DNA of 64,000 nt from Ustulina deusta. Taxonomy: Eukaryota; Ascomycota; Sordariomycetes; Xylariales; Xylariaceae. Below are positions 22,825 to 35,614 of this stretch, piece by piece; the stretch's first letter is position 1, and each line of letters begins with the position of its first letter. Location: contig JAJNNX010000019.1 in NCBI GenBank assembly GCA_023159155.1, forward strand, positions 310,001 to 374,000, written 5' to 3'. Below the pieces are notes generated by a model, which searched no databases, was not told where the DNA came from, and was given only the letters and a program-made list of their open reading frames with translations. Made by a program: the position numbers and the translations under genes.

Positions 22825-25206
22825 ATGCCAGGGAATCCTAGTGAGAGCTACTTAGCGGCTTTGGAAAGGTGTGATTTGGTGAGGAATTTCTTCACTGGAG
22901 CACCTGCTCTGCAGTACATAAGATCCCTCGGGTACGGTGGCAATGGTGTCGCTATTCGGTACAGGTACTATGGACGCCCACATGTCGAATTCGTTATGAA
23001 GGTCGCGATTGATGGATGGGAGAGCAACTCGATTCGAACTGAGGAGAAACTGTCAAAGGTAGGGTCCTTGACTGTACTCTAACTGTTTCCGTCATTGCTA
23101 AACTTGGGCGCATAGAAAATGGCTAGGGCGGCGCATAGTGTCCAGGTGATTCCTCGCAGTCGAATTGGAATACCAGAAAATAATCCGTTCCGATTCGGTG
23201 TGCCTGTATACGACGATTCTAGCGAGAGTAGCGAGTCAAGCGGAGAGGAGTCTCGAGACGATGAGCCGAGCGCGAAGGCACGAGATAAGAGAACCAGAAG
23301 AGAGATAATGGAAGGCGATCCCGAGGCGGCGCGCCGGAAGAGAGTTGCACATAATCGTCGGGTGAGAGTGGCGGAACGAGCAAGAGAGGACAGGTATCAA
23401 GCAGTAATGCGTCGTAGAGCTATGAGGTCCAGCGTTATGGCTCAAGGAACAAAACCGCCCCAACTGCTCGATTATTACGATGAGGACCGCAAGGACTTCC
23501 TGTTGTTGGAATTCTGTCAAAATGGCGATTTAGAGACGTTATTATACAAGTAAGTCAGCGGCCCGCAAATGCGTACAAAACAACAAGCCTTCGTACGAGA
23601 TAGACGCTGTGGGTTTTACTGCAGCGACGTCCTCTTCCCTTGATACGTTATTGCTCTCCGGTTGCCAGAGTTGCTTGTTGGGCAATTCTGGGACGTTGGC
23701 TGTCTGAGCGATACACTGACGTTCTCATCCCCACGACAGAGTTCATGCATCTAATTCGCGCGTTCCGAACCGCAGTGAGTGATCTTATGAGCCGTTTCCC
23801 CTTTATTTTCCGTTGAGCAGCTAGTTTCCCTAAATGCGCATTTAATCATTTTTTCTCATTCCACCGAGGCTCCAGAGACGTTACCTAGAAGGCACACTAC
23901 TAACTCCTGTGTTGTTGTAGTTCTTTGGTCATTTTGGCTTTGCTGTCAGTTAAGCCTCATTGCTCTAGAGTACTGCACTAACCGGAGATCTAGTGGTACG
24001 AGCTTGTCTCGGTATGCAGTAGGTGTCTTACTCTCAACTACATTCGCGTTGCATCATTACCCACGACCGGCGCTATCAGTAATACTTATATCAATCTTAG
24101 ATATCCGCCCCGAAAATTCCACCCTAGGCGAAAAGAGGATACCCCGGGTTTCATAAACGGGCAGCCGTGTGTGAACATCCAGAGATTAGGCAAGATGGCT
24201 GGTGATGACCTATTCGAAGAACTTCCTGACCCCAGGAGACGATGGGCATCGAAACGATTTGTCCACTTTGATATAGACCCCCAGAATAGTGAGCATTCTA
24301 CCTAAAACACCACCTTCCACCATCAAAAGCTTTTTTAACATCATTCAGTCCTCATAAGCGATGTTGATGTTTGGGCGAAGGACGCCGAACATAAACTCGT
24401 TCCGAGACTGAAGGTAGGTTGATCGTCAAGCGCTTATTGCCAACAGTACACGTAATTTAACATATATGTTCGTAGCTTGCTGATTTCGGCTGCGCGGAAG
24501 AGGTTAAGCGGAGGAAGAGAAAGTGAGCTCAGCGCCCCTTGACACGCAAAGCGAATACTTACATAATGATAGTTCATACTATTATACCCTACGAGACGTG
24601 GGAAAATATGGCTACTTCGCACCTGTAAGCTCACACTCATATTACCCCATCACCACTGCTGTCGTCGGACGCCGGCTTCAGGACTTAACTCCTAGTTAGG
24701 AACAATTCAGCCAAGACTGGAATTACATAACGAAACGAGACGGGACCCTAGTCGATGACGACGGCCCCGAGATTTCCGAGCAACCCATCGCCGGAAACTA
24801 CGGCCCGGCCATGAACATCTGGGGAATTGCCGTTGTGAGCACGCCCGCAGCCACGGGTTTAGATAGTGTCGCTGGGATTTCTAACGCTTCTCTTCTCGCA
24901 CAGGTGATGTGGCAACTCATGACGCACATGCGCGCCCCCGTCCCCCCGCAGCTGCAAGTCAAGAGGGGTCTCCACGCAAACTTGCCGTACAACTACTGCC
25001 CCGTCATCCTGACCGAGGACAAATACGACGGTTACGATCTCGAGCTCCGACAAACCGTGGCTCGCTGCATGGCGCAAGACCCGCAGGCGCGTCCGTCGCC
25101 GGGGCAGCTTCTCCGAAACGCCAAGAGAGGCATCAACAAGAGATTCGACCAGGAAACGGATGGGGTTATACAGCAGTGGGTCGAGAGATTCATCTACGAT
25201 GCATAA
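22825..25206 (+). CDS. Divergent fungal protein-kinase-like protein
   Basis: Ten exons (22825-23058, 23116-23549, 23740-23774, 23921-23969, 24101-24288, 24349-24413, 24476-24522, 24573-24624, 24700-24834, 24904-25206) give about 513 residues. N-lobe: LGYGGNGVAI as the glycine loop and VMKVAIDGW with the ATP-binding Lys. A charged insertion of about 90 residues (acidic DDSSESSESSGEESRDDE, then Arg/Lys-rich) sits before the hinge FLLLEFCQNGDLETLL. Catalytic loop HFDIDPQN keeps Asp and Asn but has Asp where HRDxK has Lys. Then LADFGCAEE (the DFG motif) and KYGYFAPEQFSQDWNYI (the APE region). The C-lobe ends MAQDPQARPSPGQLL. The family is common and expanded in filamentous ascomycetes, with unknown substrate. 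The 69 nt last intron is in frame and could be retained. Confidence 0.75.
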
Positions 25207-25846
25207 GTAGGTATAACGTCTATGTGGATGGGGGGTGCGATTGGATGATCTTGCTCAGCCTACTGTCCCGACAGTTACAATTAATATCGAAGACTAGGCA
25301 TGGAGGCAAACTCCGAATGCGAAACGGTCAAGCGATCCATGTTCACGAACAATTGCAATTTACGGTTGGAGTCTTGGTTAAAGAACCTACTTACGTTACT
25401 TCTTATTAGCCAAGGAGCACTTGGAACTTTCCTCGAGCTCCAATAATGGCCATGGAGGGTGGACGCATGGAAGGAAACAAGAAAAGAGGATAAAATGAGA
25501 ATAACTTAGAGATGAATTCATATATATAGACAGTTACTTATATTCTAGATACATACCTGAGTGGAAACCGTTCATTTCGAAGACGTTATTGGAACAAATC
25601 CCGTGAAATATACCTGTAGCAACTTAATTATGGGACTAAGCTATGCTTAATCACGACAGTATCGAATCTAGCGCGAGGTTTTGTGTATTAGCGTGGTCTA
25701 GAACACGACGCTACCTGCTGCGAAATGAACCCTTCCTATCTGAAAACAAGACATGACATGACATGACGACACGACAGCCTTCTTCTCAGACGGCTGCGAA
25801 ACAGGGCCGCACGCTCTCACTCATCGGGTAGCGCTAGATCTTAATC
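25207..25846. other. Convergent intergenic region, kinase / MFS transporter
   Basis: 640 bp between converging genes, with an ACATG pentamer repeated three times at 25751-25766. Nothing else was recognised. Confidence 0.5.
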
Positions 25847-27924
25847 CTACGACACCATAACACCAGTGGCCTTCTCAGCATCGCTGTTGGAGGCATGCTC
25901 CGAGCGCGGCAGGTGAGACTTGTGCTCGTCGGTCTGGTCGTAGGCGATGAGCAGCTCGCCGTTCCTGCCGTAGCGCAGGGGCTCCTCTCTCGCCACGCGC
26001 ACGACGTCCAGGTAGCCCTTCGCGCCGTCGACCTTGTGGAAGATGCTATATGGAAATTAAATAAGCGCGGGTTCTAGAAGGAAGGGGGGGGGGGTGGGGG
26101 GGTTCAGGAATGGAAAGGAAAAATCAACACGATTTCACTACTTACCTATCCATTTCCTCCAGCGAGCGGTACCGCGTCTCGGGGTAGAAGAAATACACCG
26201 AGGGCACCATGAAGGCGTTGATGACGGCGAAGATGATGTACGTCTGGTACCCGATGTTGTTGAATGCGATCGGGGTAATGACTACGATGCTCGGTTAAAA
26301 CTGCCTGCCCTTTCCACAATAACAAAATGCCGGTATTTTGTCTTGGGGAGGTGGTTGTTCTTCTTCTACTTACTAACGACGAGGAAATTGAAGATCCAGT
26401 TCGCTGAAGTGGACAGGGCATTGGCGGGCGCTCGGATCTTGAGGGGCACGATCTCGGCCGGGTAGAGCCAGGTCATGCCGAGCCAGCCGACGGCGAAAAA
26501 CGTGTTGAAGATGAACAGCAATGCGATGACGGCGATCGACGGCCCCTTGGGCGGGTTGTCTCCCCCGGTCAGCGAGGCGGCGCCGGCGAGGGCGGCCATT
26601 GTCGCGGCTTGGCCGGCTGCGCCGAACAACATCAGCTTACGGCGACCGACGCGATCGACGAGATAGACGGCTGGCCAGGACGCGATGAAGTACTCGGTGC
26701 CGTTCAGGGCTGCGAGCAGTCGCGAGAGGAAACCGCCTAGGTTCAGCCCGGAATAGATGACGGCTGCATAGTAGGTAATGAGGTTGATCCCTGCGTGCGG
26801 GCAGCAGGATTAGCATCACTTCCACACGAGTTACCATGTCATGGATAATTATTGCCTACCCGAGATTTGTTGGAAGACCTGGTTGACATAACCGAGCAAG
26901 GTGCGGTGGAATTCTCTGAGCACCACCACCGCGTTAGTTAGTTAGTCTCCGCCGGCATTCGGCACGAGAAGGAAGACAAGACCAGAACACGAACCTGTCT
27001 TTCGTCATCTTGAACAGATCCGAGAATTTGCCCTTGGACATCTCCAGCACGGTTTCCTTGATGGCGAGGAATTCGTTTTCCACGATGGCGTCGTCGGTGG
27101 TGGTGTCGGCCAGCGCGGCGAGGACCTCGCGCGCCTCGTCCTCCCGGTTCTTCAGGATCAGCCAGCGCGGCGACTCGGGCAGGTTCCAGATGAAAGCCAG
27201 GATGAAGATGCAGAAGGGGATCTGGAACGCGAGAGGGAACCGCCACGCGACGGTGCCCGGCGCGAAGCTGAAGCCGAGATCGATCCAGTACGAGAGCGTG
27301 ACTCCGCCCGTGATCAGGGCGCCTTCGATCATGACCAGCTTGCCTCGCTTGTGCGATCGCGAAGTCTCGGATTGCCAAGTAGGTACCGTGGAGGTATTGC
27401 CGCCATTGCCAAGGCCAGTGATGATACGGCCGACAATGAGATGAGGGAGAGTGGTCGCCGAAGCTTGGAGCGCGGCGCCGATGATCATGATGCTGGTGCC
27501 GAGAATGATCATCCGCTTACGGCCAAGCTTGTCGGAGATGAAAATGCTGATGATGGCACCGACAAAGCATCCCAGGTTGTAACTGGCGACGGCGATGCCC
27601 TGTGTCTGAGCCCGCTCCGACTTAAGCGAGGAATTCCCCGCTATGGCTGGGTCGCTGGGGTTGATGGAGGGAAAAATGTCGAGGAACTGAGGCATCGTTA
27701 AGATGCCGCCCATGACGCCCTGGTCTGCGATATGCTCGTCAGTCTCCGAGACGTCGATCTAATGATCGCATTTCCCCGAGCCGAATGTATGGACGGATGG
27801 ATCTATGTAATGCTGGACGAGTGGCGTGCTTACCATAACCGAAAAGCAGAAAATCACAACCAGCGACGAAACCCACGGCATAATTGAGGGCATGGCCTCG
27901 AAGGCCGAAGAATGGCTTGCCCAT
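25847..27924 (-). CDS. MFS sugar transporter
   Basis: Six exons (27924-27834, 27724-26995, 26915-26860, 26790-26374, 26281-26146, 26045-25847) give 542 residues, the usual length for fungal sugar porters. The sugar-porter signatures are in order: LLFGYDQGVMGG at the end of the first helix, SDKLGRKRM (GRKR loop), GRIITGLGNGG, PESPRWLILKNRE after helix 6, QQISGINLITYYA in helix 7, VDRVGRRKL, PAEIVPLKIRAPANA and PETRYRSLEEMD after helix 12. Twelve helices are predicted in the plasma membrane. It is probably a proton-coupled hexose or related sugar importer; the substrate is not determinable. The C-terminal tail is hydrophilic. All five introns keep consensus sites, and a G-rich tract (26084-26101) lies in the last one. 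Confidence 0.93.
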
Positions 27925-30192
27925 CGTGATTGATCACAGCGGTCCACGGCCACGTTCTCTCTTCTTGCGATATGAATGAACGTCACCGAGATCTAGCCGG
28001 CTTCTAGGAACGATCTTCTAGTATATATATATACATATATACACCGAGGAATGAATTAGACAGTCCGACCAGCCTACTCATACGAGTTTATGAAGGTCGC
28101 AGTTCCGAGGCAGTGGGTAGCCGGTCGCTCTTATGCTTTTATATCTGCTTAGGCGAGATTTTCGGGCTGTTGGCACAGAGATGCCGATCTCTGCTCGCAA
28201 CGCGGTGCGCTCGCGGCCATGGACGCGAGGCAAGACGTAGCCGAGTGGAGACCAGGGCGTGAACAGGCAACCCGTTGGTCCATTCGGGCTGGCTACAACT
28301 CTGACGACCATCTCAGCATCTCCACTGGCAGGCGCATGATCCTCGGCTAGACGAGTCTAAACGGATACCAGTCTATATACCGAAGGATGAACTTCGAGTA
28401 AGCTCGATGGAAAATATGTCTGTCTTTTTCATTTCATTACTTTGTAGCTTTGTAACGTAGTCAAATGCTATGGAGGATGAAAGGTAGCTAGCTATAATAG
28501 AGAGGCTGTAATATGTCGCTAATATCGGTAACTGGGTGCTACCTAATGGATTTGCGATTACTTAGAAGGTTGTTAAGCTATAAGTATGTGTTATAAGACA
28601 CTACCTAATACAAATAAATACCTGGTAAGATACAAAACATACGAACCCCTTGAAATGGTCGGGGGGATATCCCTGCTTGCCATGTACCGGCAGTTTCAAA
28701 GGTAGATACAGTAGGTAGCGTATACTGTCTAAGAGGCAGTAGCACCATGAAGTGAAAGAGATAAAAAGTACATAGGTAATGTATCTAGCACAGACGGTCA
28801 TAGTGGCTTGAACGAGGAGTCCGGGACGATACAGGTTCACCTTGAGACCTGCATGGTGTATTAACCATTGCTCAAGAGACTTACTTACCATACTCTACTG
28901 CTCGCCATCAAGCCAGTTTCGAAACCGTGTGGGTGGCGGTTCTCCCCGGAACTGTTCCCCAGAAATGTTCCCCAGAAATGCTCCCCAGATTCTGCCCAGA
29001 TTTCTCCCCTTCCCCCGCAAGAATTAATTTAGAATTACTACGTCGTTTGGAATATGAAAATCGTGGTGATGTCGGTTTACTCGATTAGGAAATCCGTCTA
29101 CCACGCCCCAGACGTAAACGGACAAGTGGTAGTGTGCTTGGCATGTGGCAGGGATTCTTAGTTCTTAGAAATGCCGACTGAAAACAGGCAGTCTACAGGG
29201 CTTCCAAGGTGTGAGTTTTGTGGTGGAAAAATTATCACCGACAAGAGAATGCTTTCGGAGAGGGGTAGCTGAGGTCTGTGTAAAGCCTTTGCTTTCAGTG
29301 TACAATGTAACTCTACTTCTGAAGAGCCATTGGATAGATATAAGCGTCAAACGGGTCGTTGGAAGCCTCTCCTGATTAGATAGCTTCCCCCGCGGTCACC
29401 AGCTCCAATCTGACGTTGCATTTTACGATGAGGATTCCCGACTCCTATACCGGCATGACCCGGCACTCGGCTCTCTGGCGGGGTTCTCCTCCTCGGTGAC
29501 TCCGTCACACCACAAACACGCCAGAACCATTGGGAACATAGTCCCCGGTATGCGCGTCATCAAGCTCTATGTACCCAAGAGGAAGGAGACTCCAACCAAG
29601 GATTCGTAAATCGCCGAAAGTGTGTCTAACATTGTCAGCTTCTGCCGTCTCCTTTGTCTCTTCGGTCTTCAGGTTGGTAATTGCAAATAGCTGTAAATAT
29701 AGTATACAAAAATAGGTAGGCGAGTGAATGCAGACCTATATTGTTAAGGCATGGAGTTCGCAGGAGAAAAAAACTAGTGCACACTAGAGGCATCCCGGTT
29801 GTTGGATTACCTACTAATATACTACTGGCCTCTTAGGTCAGAAACGCCCTAGTATTAAGCGCGCCATCAAACGGGATGACAGTTACTGACAGTTAAAAGT
29901 TTCGAGACCTTGTAGCTTCTGAGATGGCTTGCCAGGTAGGCATACCCGAATTGCTTATTGGGCTAGACAGGTATGAAGAATAGCAATCCGTCACGTTCTA
30001 TTGACAATTTGTTACCAGCCGTAATTGGTATCGCGCCGTCCCAAGTCTAATGAGATCTGGATTCTTGGGGGCCCCATGGGGAAGTATTCCATATGTAGAT
30101 GCGTAAGCTTGCAAACCTCGTTTCTGCTGTTGTGTGATGTATCATCTATCGTCATATATACACTCATTCATGCAATACTCTGTTCAAGCCGC
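27925..30192. other. Intergenic region upstream of the MFS gene
   Basis: 2.3 kb between the start of the MFS gene and the 3' end of the auxilin gene. A short TA-rich run (28021-28042) lies just upstream of the transporter, and an imperfect 13 nt tandem repeat at 28953-28990. Small frames (28078-28311, 28601-28891 minus) have no recognisable content. Confidence 0.45.
28953..28990. repeat. Imperfect 13 nt tandem repeat (TGTTCCCCAGAAA)
   Basis: Two perfect and one diverged, partial copy of TGTTCCCCAGAAA lie end to end, followed by related CCCAGA words to about 29000. Confidence 0.7.
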
Positions 30193-33005
30193 TCATAAGC
30201 CGTTGTCGGCTTTGAATTTATCCCAGCTCTCATTGAGAGTGGCGAATACGGTAGCAGCAATCAGCCGCGTTTCGGTGCTTGCGTCTTGGGGAAGCTGATC
30301 ATCGTGGTTAGCATCACAGCTGGAGAAGCACGTGGTAGTGGGTGGGAAAAAAAAAAAAGGTAGTTTGCACCCACCTTGTCAGGATGGCATTTCGCAATGG
30401 CCTTCATGTAGTGGATCTTGACCTTATTGGCGATCACTAGCTCGTGCAAGCCCACCTTCTTCCAGCCACTGTTCTCCCACAAGACTTGGTCGAGGCTGCC
30501 AAGGAGTGCTCGCAAATTGTCTCTCTTCCCATCTCGCCAAGTAGCAATCCGAGCATCAACCTTCTCGCTGAGTGCAAATTTTTCATCATCAGCAGCCTCA
30601 GCAGCTTTGTTAGCTTCGCGTAGTCGTTGGACGGCCTCTGAGCTCTTCTGCGGAGCGAAATCGGACATGGCCGATGGCCGCGGACGAGGCTTTGATGCTT
30701 GGACGGGCCGTGGTGTTGGTTTAGGCTTGGGTGCGAGCGCTTTCTGGCATCGCTGTCGACCCGCGACCGCATTTGGACCGCCTACTCCAGCTTTAACGCA
30801 TTGTTGCCATACACTTCCGGCATCTGCCCATTTCTCCATTTGCTCGAGAGCTTCTGCTTTTCGACTGAGTGCCTTTCCGTAGAGTTCTTTCATATCACGC
30901 GATTCACCATCAGGCAGCGCCACACTCTCGCCTTCACCATGAGAAGGACCAATGATATTGATTGCGCCATCAGCATCGCTGACTGCCTGCTTAGGGCTAC
31001 CAGTCTTTAAGGAGGTTAACGCCCGATTGGTAAGGATAATAATGCAAATTGGGTGATTTTGTGGAATGCCAGATAGTGAATTGGTATACGCTGTGTGTGC
31101 AGCATCATAGTCACCGCGTTTAAAGTGGGCTGTCCCATCAAGGCGGTGGCGAGTCGAAGCCTGTAAAATTGATGAAGGGATGGTTGGTATGCTTCTCGTT
31201 GGAGCACGGGGCCTCGGACTAATTGGCCTCGATGAACTTTGTGATGCTGGCCTGATTGCAGGCGAAGGTTGTGTAGAGCGCTGAGGCATCGCTCGAGTAG
31301 ATGATGGAGCTGAGGGGTCAAAGAGGAGATTGTCATCGGGTTCGGTCTTTTGCGTTGGCTGGGGCGTAGCTTTCTTCCTTCTGGCTGGGCTGACATATGC
31401 CTGCGCACTTTCCTCTTCTACTATCTGTTTCTTTAATCTCGCACGGGGATCTATAGAGCCTGATAGCGCAGGCTGTTGCCATCGGGGTGTATCAGACTGA
31501 CCGGATGGCCGGGTTGGCAAAATGGGAGGATGATCACGGGGAGTGTCGCGTCGGGTTGAATCATGCTGAGACCTCTGTTTCTCGGGCCGCCTTCTAGACT
31601 CGAGCATTAAAGCTTCATCAGTCGCAGTTTGAGGTGCTTCCCCCCCAGGCATTATTCGATCTTGCTGCGCACTACGCATCCACTTTGGTTGGCTTGGGTC
31701 GCTGCCATCTTGCTGAAAGTCGGCAACTGCCTTTTGCACTTGTTTTTGCCCAGTTTTCCATAACGAATTCGCAGTTTTGAAAAAACTTGACCCTATAGCG
31801 GCGGCTTTCCGCGAAATATCGTCGATTTGGGCTGGCGACTGCGTATCTCTGCGTGAAGACGCTGCCCCGGATTCACTATCCCTCATCCACGCAGCCTCAC
31901 GATGGTCTCTAGAGCGACTGTCCTCTCTTCTTATGTTCTCGGAGGAGGAATTATCCGCTTTTTGCTTATTGCGAGCCTGTCTATGGGCGTCGTTCAACAA
32001 CCAACTGACCGCAGCTTGCACATTAAGCCCAGCACCACTCTCGGTTAGGCCGCGTCTCGCATTCTCGGCCGTGAAACCCATATCAACTAACTCAGCTACA
32101 GATTTATCGAATAGGTCCAAATCGGGATGCCCGGATGTTGTCTCAGGCTCGGATTCCGAATCGGACTCATCGATTGGTTTCCCAGGTTGTCTTTTCTGAT
32201 CAGCTGCTTGCGCCTTCTGCCGGACCTCTTCCACAGGTTTGCCCAGGTCTCCAAGGAAATCATCATCGTCTCCCATATCTGGCGCCAACTGCGGTTGGGC
32301 TTGGGCCTTGGGTTTCAGCTGGTTGAGACCGAAAGGGTCGTCGTCATCATAAAAATCGTCCCCACCCGGTGCCGGGGCTTTATTCCATGCGCTGGCGTTG
32401 GACAGATCGAGTTTGGTGGCACTGGCGGGAGTGCTCGTTCCGGACGGCGATTGCGTCGGTGGAGGATAGTGGCTCGAGTTGTCAACCTTGGTGTCCTTTG
32501 CGAAAGCGGCAAATAACTCGGCATCGTCGTCGTCTTTGCCTTGCCCGTTCGTGTTCCCTGTCGCGCCACCCGATGGCGGGATACCAGGCGAGACAGTCCG
32601 TGAGGCGGGTCCGGACCCTTGGCCGATCGCATCCCAGAACTGACCACCGCCATACTGCGACTGTAGCCTCCGTCTTTGCTCCTCTTCCTTTTGGCGCTTC
32701 TCTGCAACGAGTTGTTCTTGTCGTTCTCGGAGACTGAGGTTGGCATTGCTCTTTGTACCGCTGAAGTTGACCAAGTTACTGAAGCTGTCGGTCGCGGCGG
32801 TCTTAGAGGCAGGAGGCTTCGAAGCTGCGCCCACAGAGATCTGCGCAGACAAAGGCGTAGATCGACCGGAGGCTTGTGGCGAAGGGGTCGGGCGTAGCGT
32901 TGGATAGAACGCAGGTGGGCTCAACGGGTTCGTCGATGGAGGCTTGTTCCCATTTCCGCTCGCAGAGTTGGCCAAAGACCAGTCCAAACTAGAGAGATCA
33001 TCCAT
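30193..33005 (-). CDS. SWA2: Auxilin-like clathrin-uncoating protein (SWA2 type)
   Basis: Two exons (33005-30375 and 30294-30193) join in phase 0 across an 80 nt intron and give 910 residues. The N-terminal third is disordered, with a charged coiled stretch (LRERQEQLVAEKRQKEEEQ) and acidic GDD/DPF-type motifs (DDDDPFGLNQL, GDDDDFLGDLG) that may bind clathrin or its adaptors. A UBA domain follows (FDKSVAELVDMGFTAENARR...QAAVSWLLNDAH). Next is a TPR block (HFKRGDYDAAHTAYTNSL, LTNRALTSLKTGSPKQAVSD), and last a J domain whose HPDK motif is the final codon run of exon 1. Exon 2 encodes LPQDASTETRLIAATVFATLNESWDKF. UBA-TPR-J is the yeast Swa2/Aux1 order. It recruits Hsp70 to strip clathrin from vesicles. 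Confidence 0.93.
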
Positions 33006-34717
33006 GCTGACAAGAAATTCCTCGTATCGTCATATCAAAGGATATCGTGGTGTTTTAGAGAAACAGGCATATTGCCGATGGGATTCATTTGGTGGTGTTG
33101 TTTCTTGTATGTCCTGCAGGCCACCAATTACCTGGACCCTGGGCTAGCCCGATCTTGACATATCTGCAGGTCACGAAAGTGTGGCTCATGAGGGGTTTCT
33201 GTGGCTGGTTGTGTATTGGTGTAGGTACTCTCAGTAGTACGGTATGTAGGCAGCATGGAGCCATGGACCGACCTATTTAGGCACGCCCATACCATCGGTA
33301 AATCACCACGAAAACATGTGTTAGAATTTGTATTTCCACACAAGTGCTTATTGTGTAACAAGATACATGATTTAGCTTTCGACACACCGGATAACCCAAC
33401 ATCAGCTATATTAATTCATGCCTAACTTTATGGTTAGCCTTCCCAACCTATGCTCTCTTCCAACCCTCTGCATAGCTTGAAAATGACATACACAGCCATA
33501 GCATGGGTGTCATTGCTTGCTGCAACAATAACCTTGTGCGGCCTATGCCACGTGCCGTCTTTTGCGCAGTAGCCAAGCGCTCCTCCTGTCCGCAAACCAA
33601 TTTTACAATATTGTTGTAGGTGACCATGTTCTGACTTCATTCACGCTTCCATGGCGTACTCAGCGTTGTCACGTTTGCCGCTGCACAAGGGACAATGAAA
33701 TTGCCTGGCAGCTTATGGTTGCACATATTAACAAAACTGTGATAGAGGCACTGAAGAGGGAAAGCAGGGACCAGCTTCTTCCATACCTTCAATAGCATGC
33801 TACTGATGAGCCACTTTAGATGTGTGATCAAAACTACGAACTAGATAGTTGAGTCTACCAACATAGCGGAGCAACAACTCATAATGTCCGAGGCAATTTC
33901 CTCCAATGGGTCTTAAAAGACCTGCAAATCAGGTAGCGTCAAAGACCCCGGATGGATAGATACAATCAGCGCCCCCGGAGATGAATATTGTATCCTCATT
34001 AACACCCCTGTTACTAGAGGGGAAACATGGAGTAGCAGTGATTGAGTCAGCCTGAAGTAGGTCCCAGGAAATTATCTGCAAAAGGTCGACCGCTAAGGAG
34101 GACAAGTTCGGGAATCAATCAACTGGCAGGTTTCGAAGTGACTTACACCATACCATCTAATAAGCACCCAGGTAGGTAACCATTTATGTTATTTGCGCCT
34201 GAAATATACCTAGTGTATCGACTGCCGCGTCAAGGTGGAGAAGGTGCTGACGTGTTGACCTTGCGTTAGGGAGAATACAGAAAGTTCCAATGGGTTGTAC
34301 CTACCTATAAGTACTCCTAATTGCTAAAGATGATCTAGTGTAAGGATCCAGGTGCCACAAGTGCAAAGATACACTACTGTAGGTCCGAACCAGCATGTCC
34401 TGTGTTTCCTAACCAAGCAATCATTTAGGTCTGCAAACGAGCTTGATTGGCCAGACAGGGATGTACGAGCTAAAAGTTCCGAAACACGCTTCATGTTTGG
34501 GTGTCCCTTGGATTGTGCTTGCCTCCTGCGCTACTTCTCACAAAATGCACCTTGCACAATCGCTGAAAGAAAAACAGTTCGATATGACTTGGTCCGTTAC
34601 TGCTGTAGCACTTAATCACAAAGAAGGGCCGGGACTGCCTATGTTTTCACGTAGTGTAATATATGCATTACAATGTTTAGGTACACAAATGAACAAGCGT
34701 ATAGGCCGGGGTAGTAC

Positions 34718-34778
34718 CTACCTAGGTAGTGTATACCTGTAGGCGGGGGAGTGCTTAGGTTAGTTCGGTACCTAGGTA
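34718..34778. repeat. Pair of TACCTAGGTA palindromes
   Basis: CTACCTAGGTAG at 34718-34729 and TACCTAGGTA at 34769-34778 lie 40 bp apart, followed by half sites to about 34808. Confidence 0.75.
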
Positions 34779-35604
34779 GGATACCTTCCTACACTACCTA
34801 GTAGGTAATTTAGCACTTTCCTGATCAGATAGAGGGTACCTTTGCAATTGGCAGTATTGCATTTACTGAGGTGAGCTGCCATGTCCCCAAGGTCATTTGT
34901 AGCTCGGAGTTGGAAGATTCAGACACAGGTTAGCAAAAGTACAGGTCAGAGGTCTGGAGTAATAGGTACTTCGTACAGAATCTGTAGAAAAGGGGCACAC
35001 TTACACCGAAAATACATAGTGCAAGTTCACAAACATTGTGACGTGCGGGTACCTGGTGTATCACAACGTAACCTCTCCTGTGACGTAGTTGGACCACCGG
35101 CAATCTATCCAGAACAGAATTGCTTCCCAAACCACTCTGCTCAAGAAGTGGAGATGATTAACTTTTCTTGTTCTGATTACTGCTCTAAGCAGAGATCTGC
35201 GACTGGGCTTACTGGATTAGCATAGGATTCTGTGGGCAAATAGTGTAAGTGCTAAATGTTTAATCTTTAGAAAAAGCAGCCCTGGTGTTCTTTCTTAGTG
35301 GAAAGATTGATAGGAGGACTAAGCATGTATGCCAGCCGTGCAGCACAACAAAAATCACGTTCCATGTCTCCTTTCTAGGAGGTACATATGATATCTCTCT
35401 CTTTACCATCTTGTAATGCACTTGTGCAATATAAACAGCTGGCCAAATGCATGACTGACTGTGAACAGGGTCTTTCTAAACCTGTCACAAAAACCCCACG
35501 GGATCTAGAAGTAGGTACCTATTGACTTATTTTATACCCTCACTTCAACTATTGGCACATACCATTTGCTAGTGAATCAAGCATAAATAAACAGCAATGT
35601 TACC

Positions 35605-35614
35605 TACCTAGGTA
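35605..35614. repeat. TACCTAGGTA palindrome with overlapping half sites
   Basis: A perfect copy that runs straight into a second GGTACCTAG word, so palindromes overlap over about 20 bp. More GGTACCTA and TAGGTA words follow to 35710. Confidence 0.75.

Noticed and set aside
13288..27924. A biosynthetic gene cluster from the oxidoreductase, kinase and sugar transporter
   Set aside because: They are separated by housekeeping genes (PUS4, RFTS-domain gene) and there is no core synthase.
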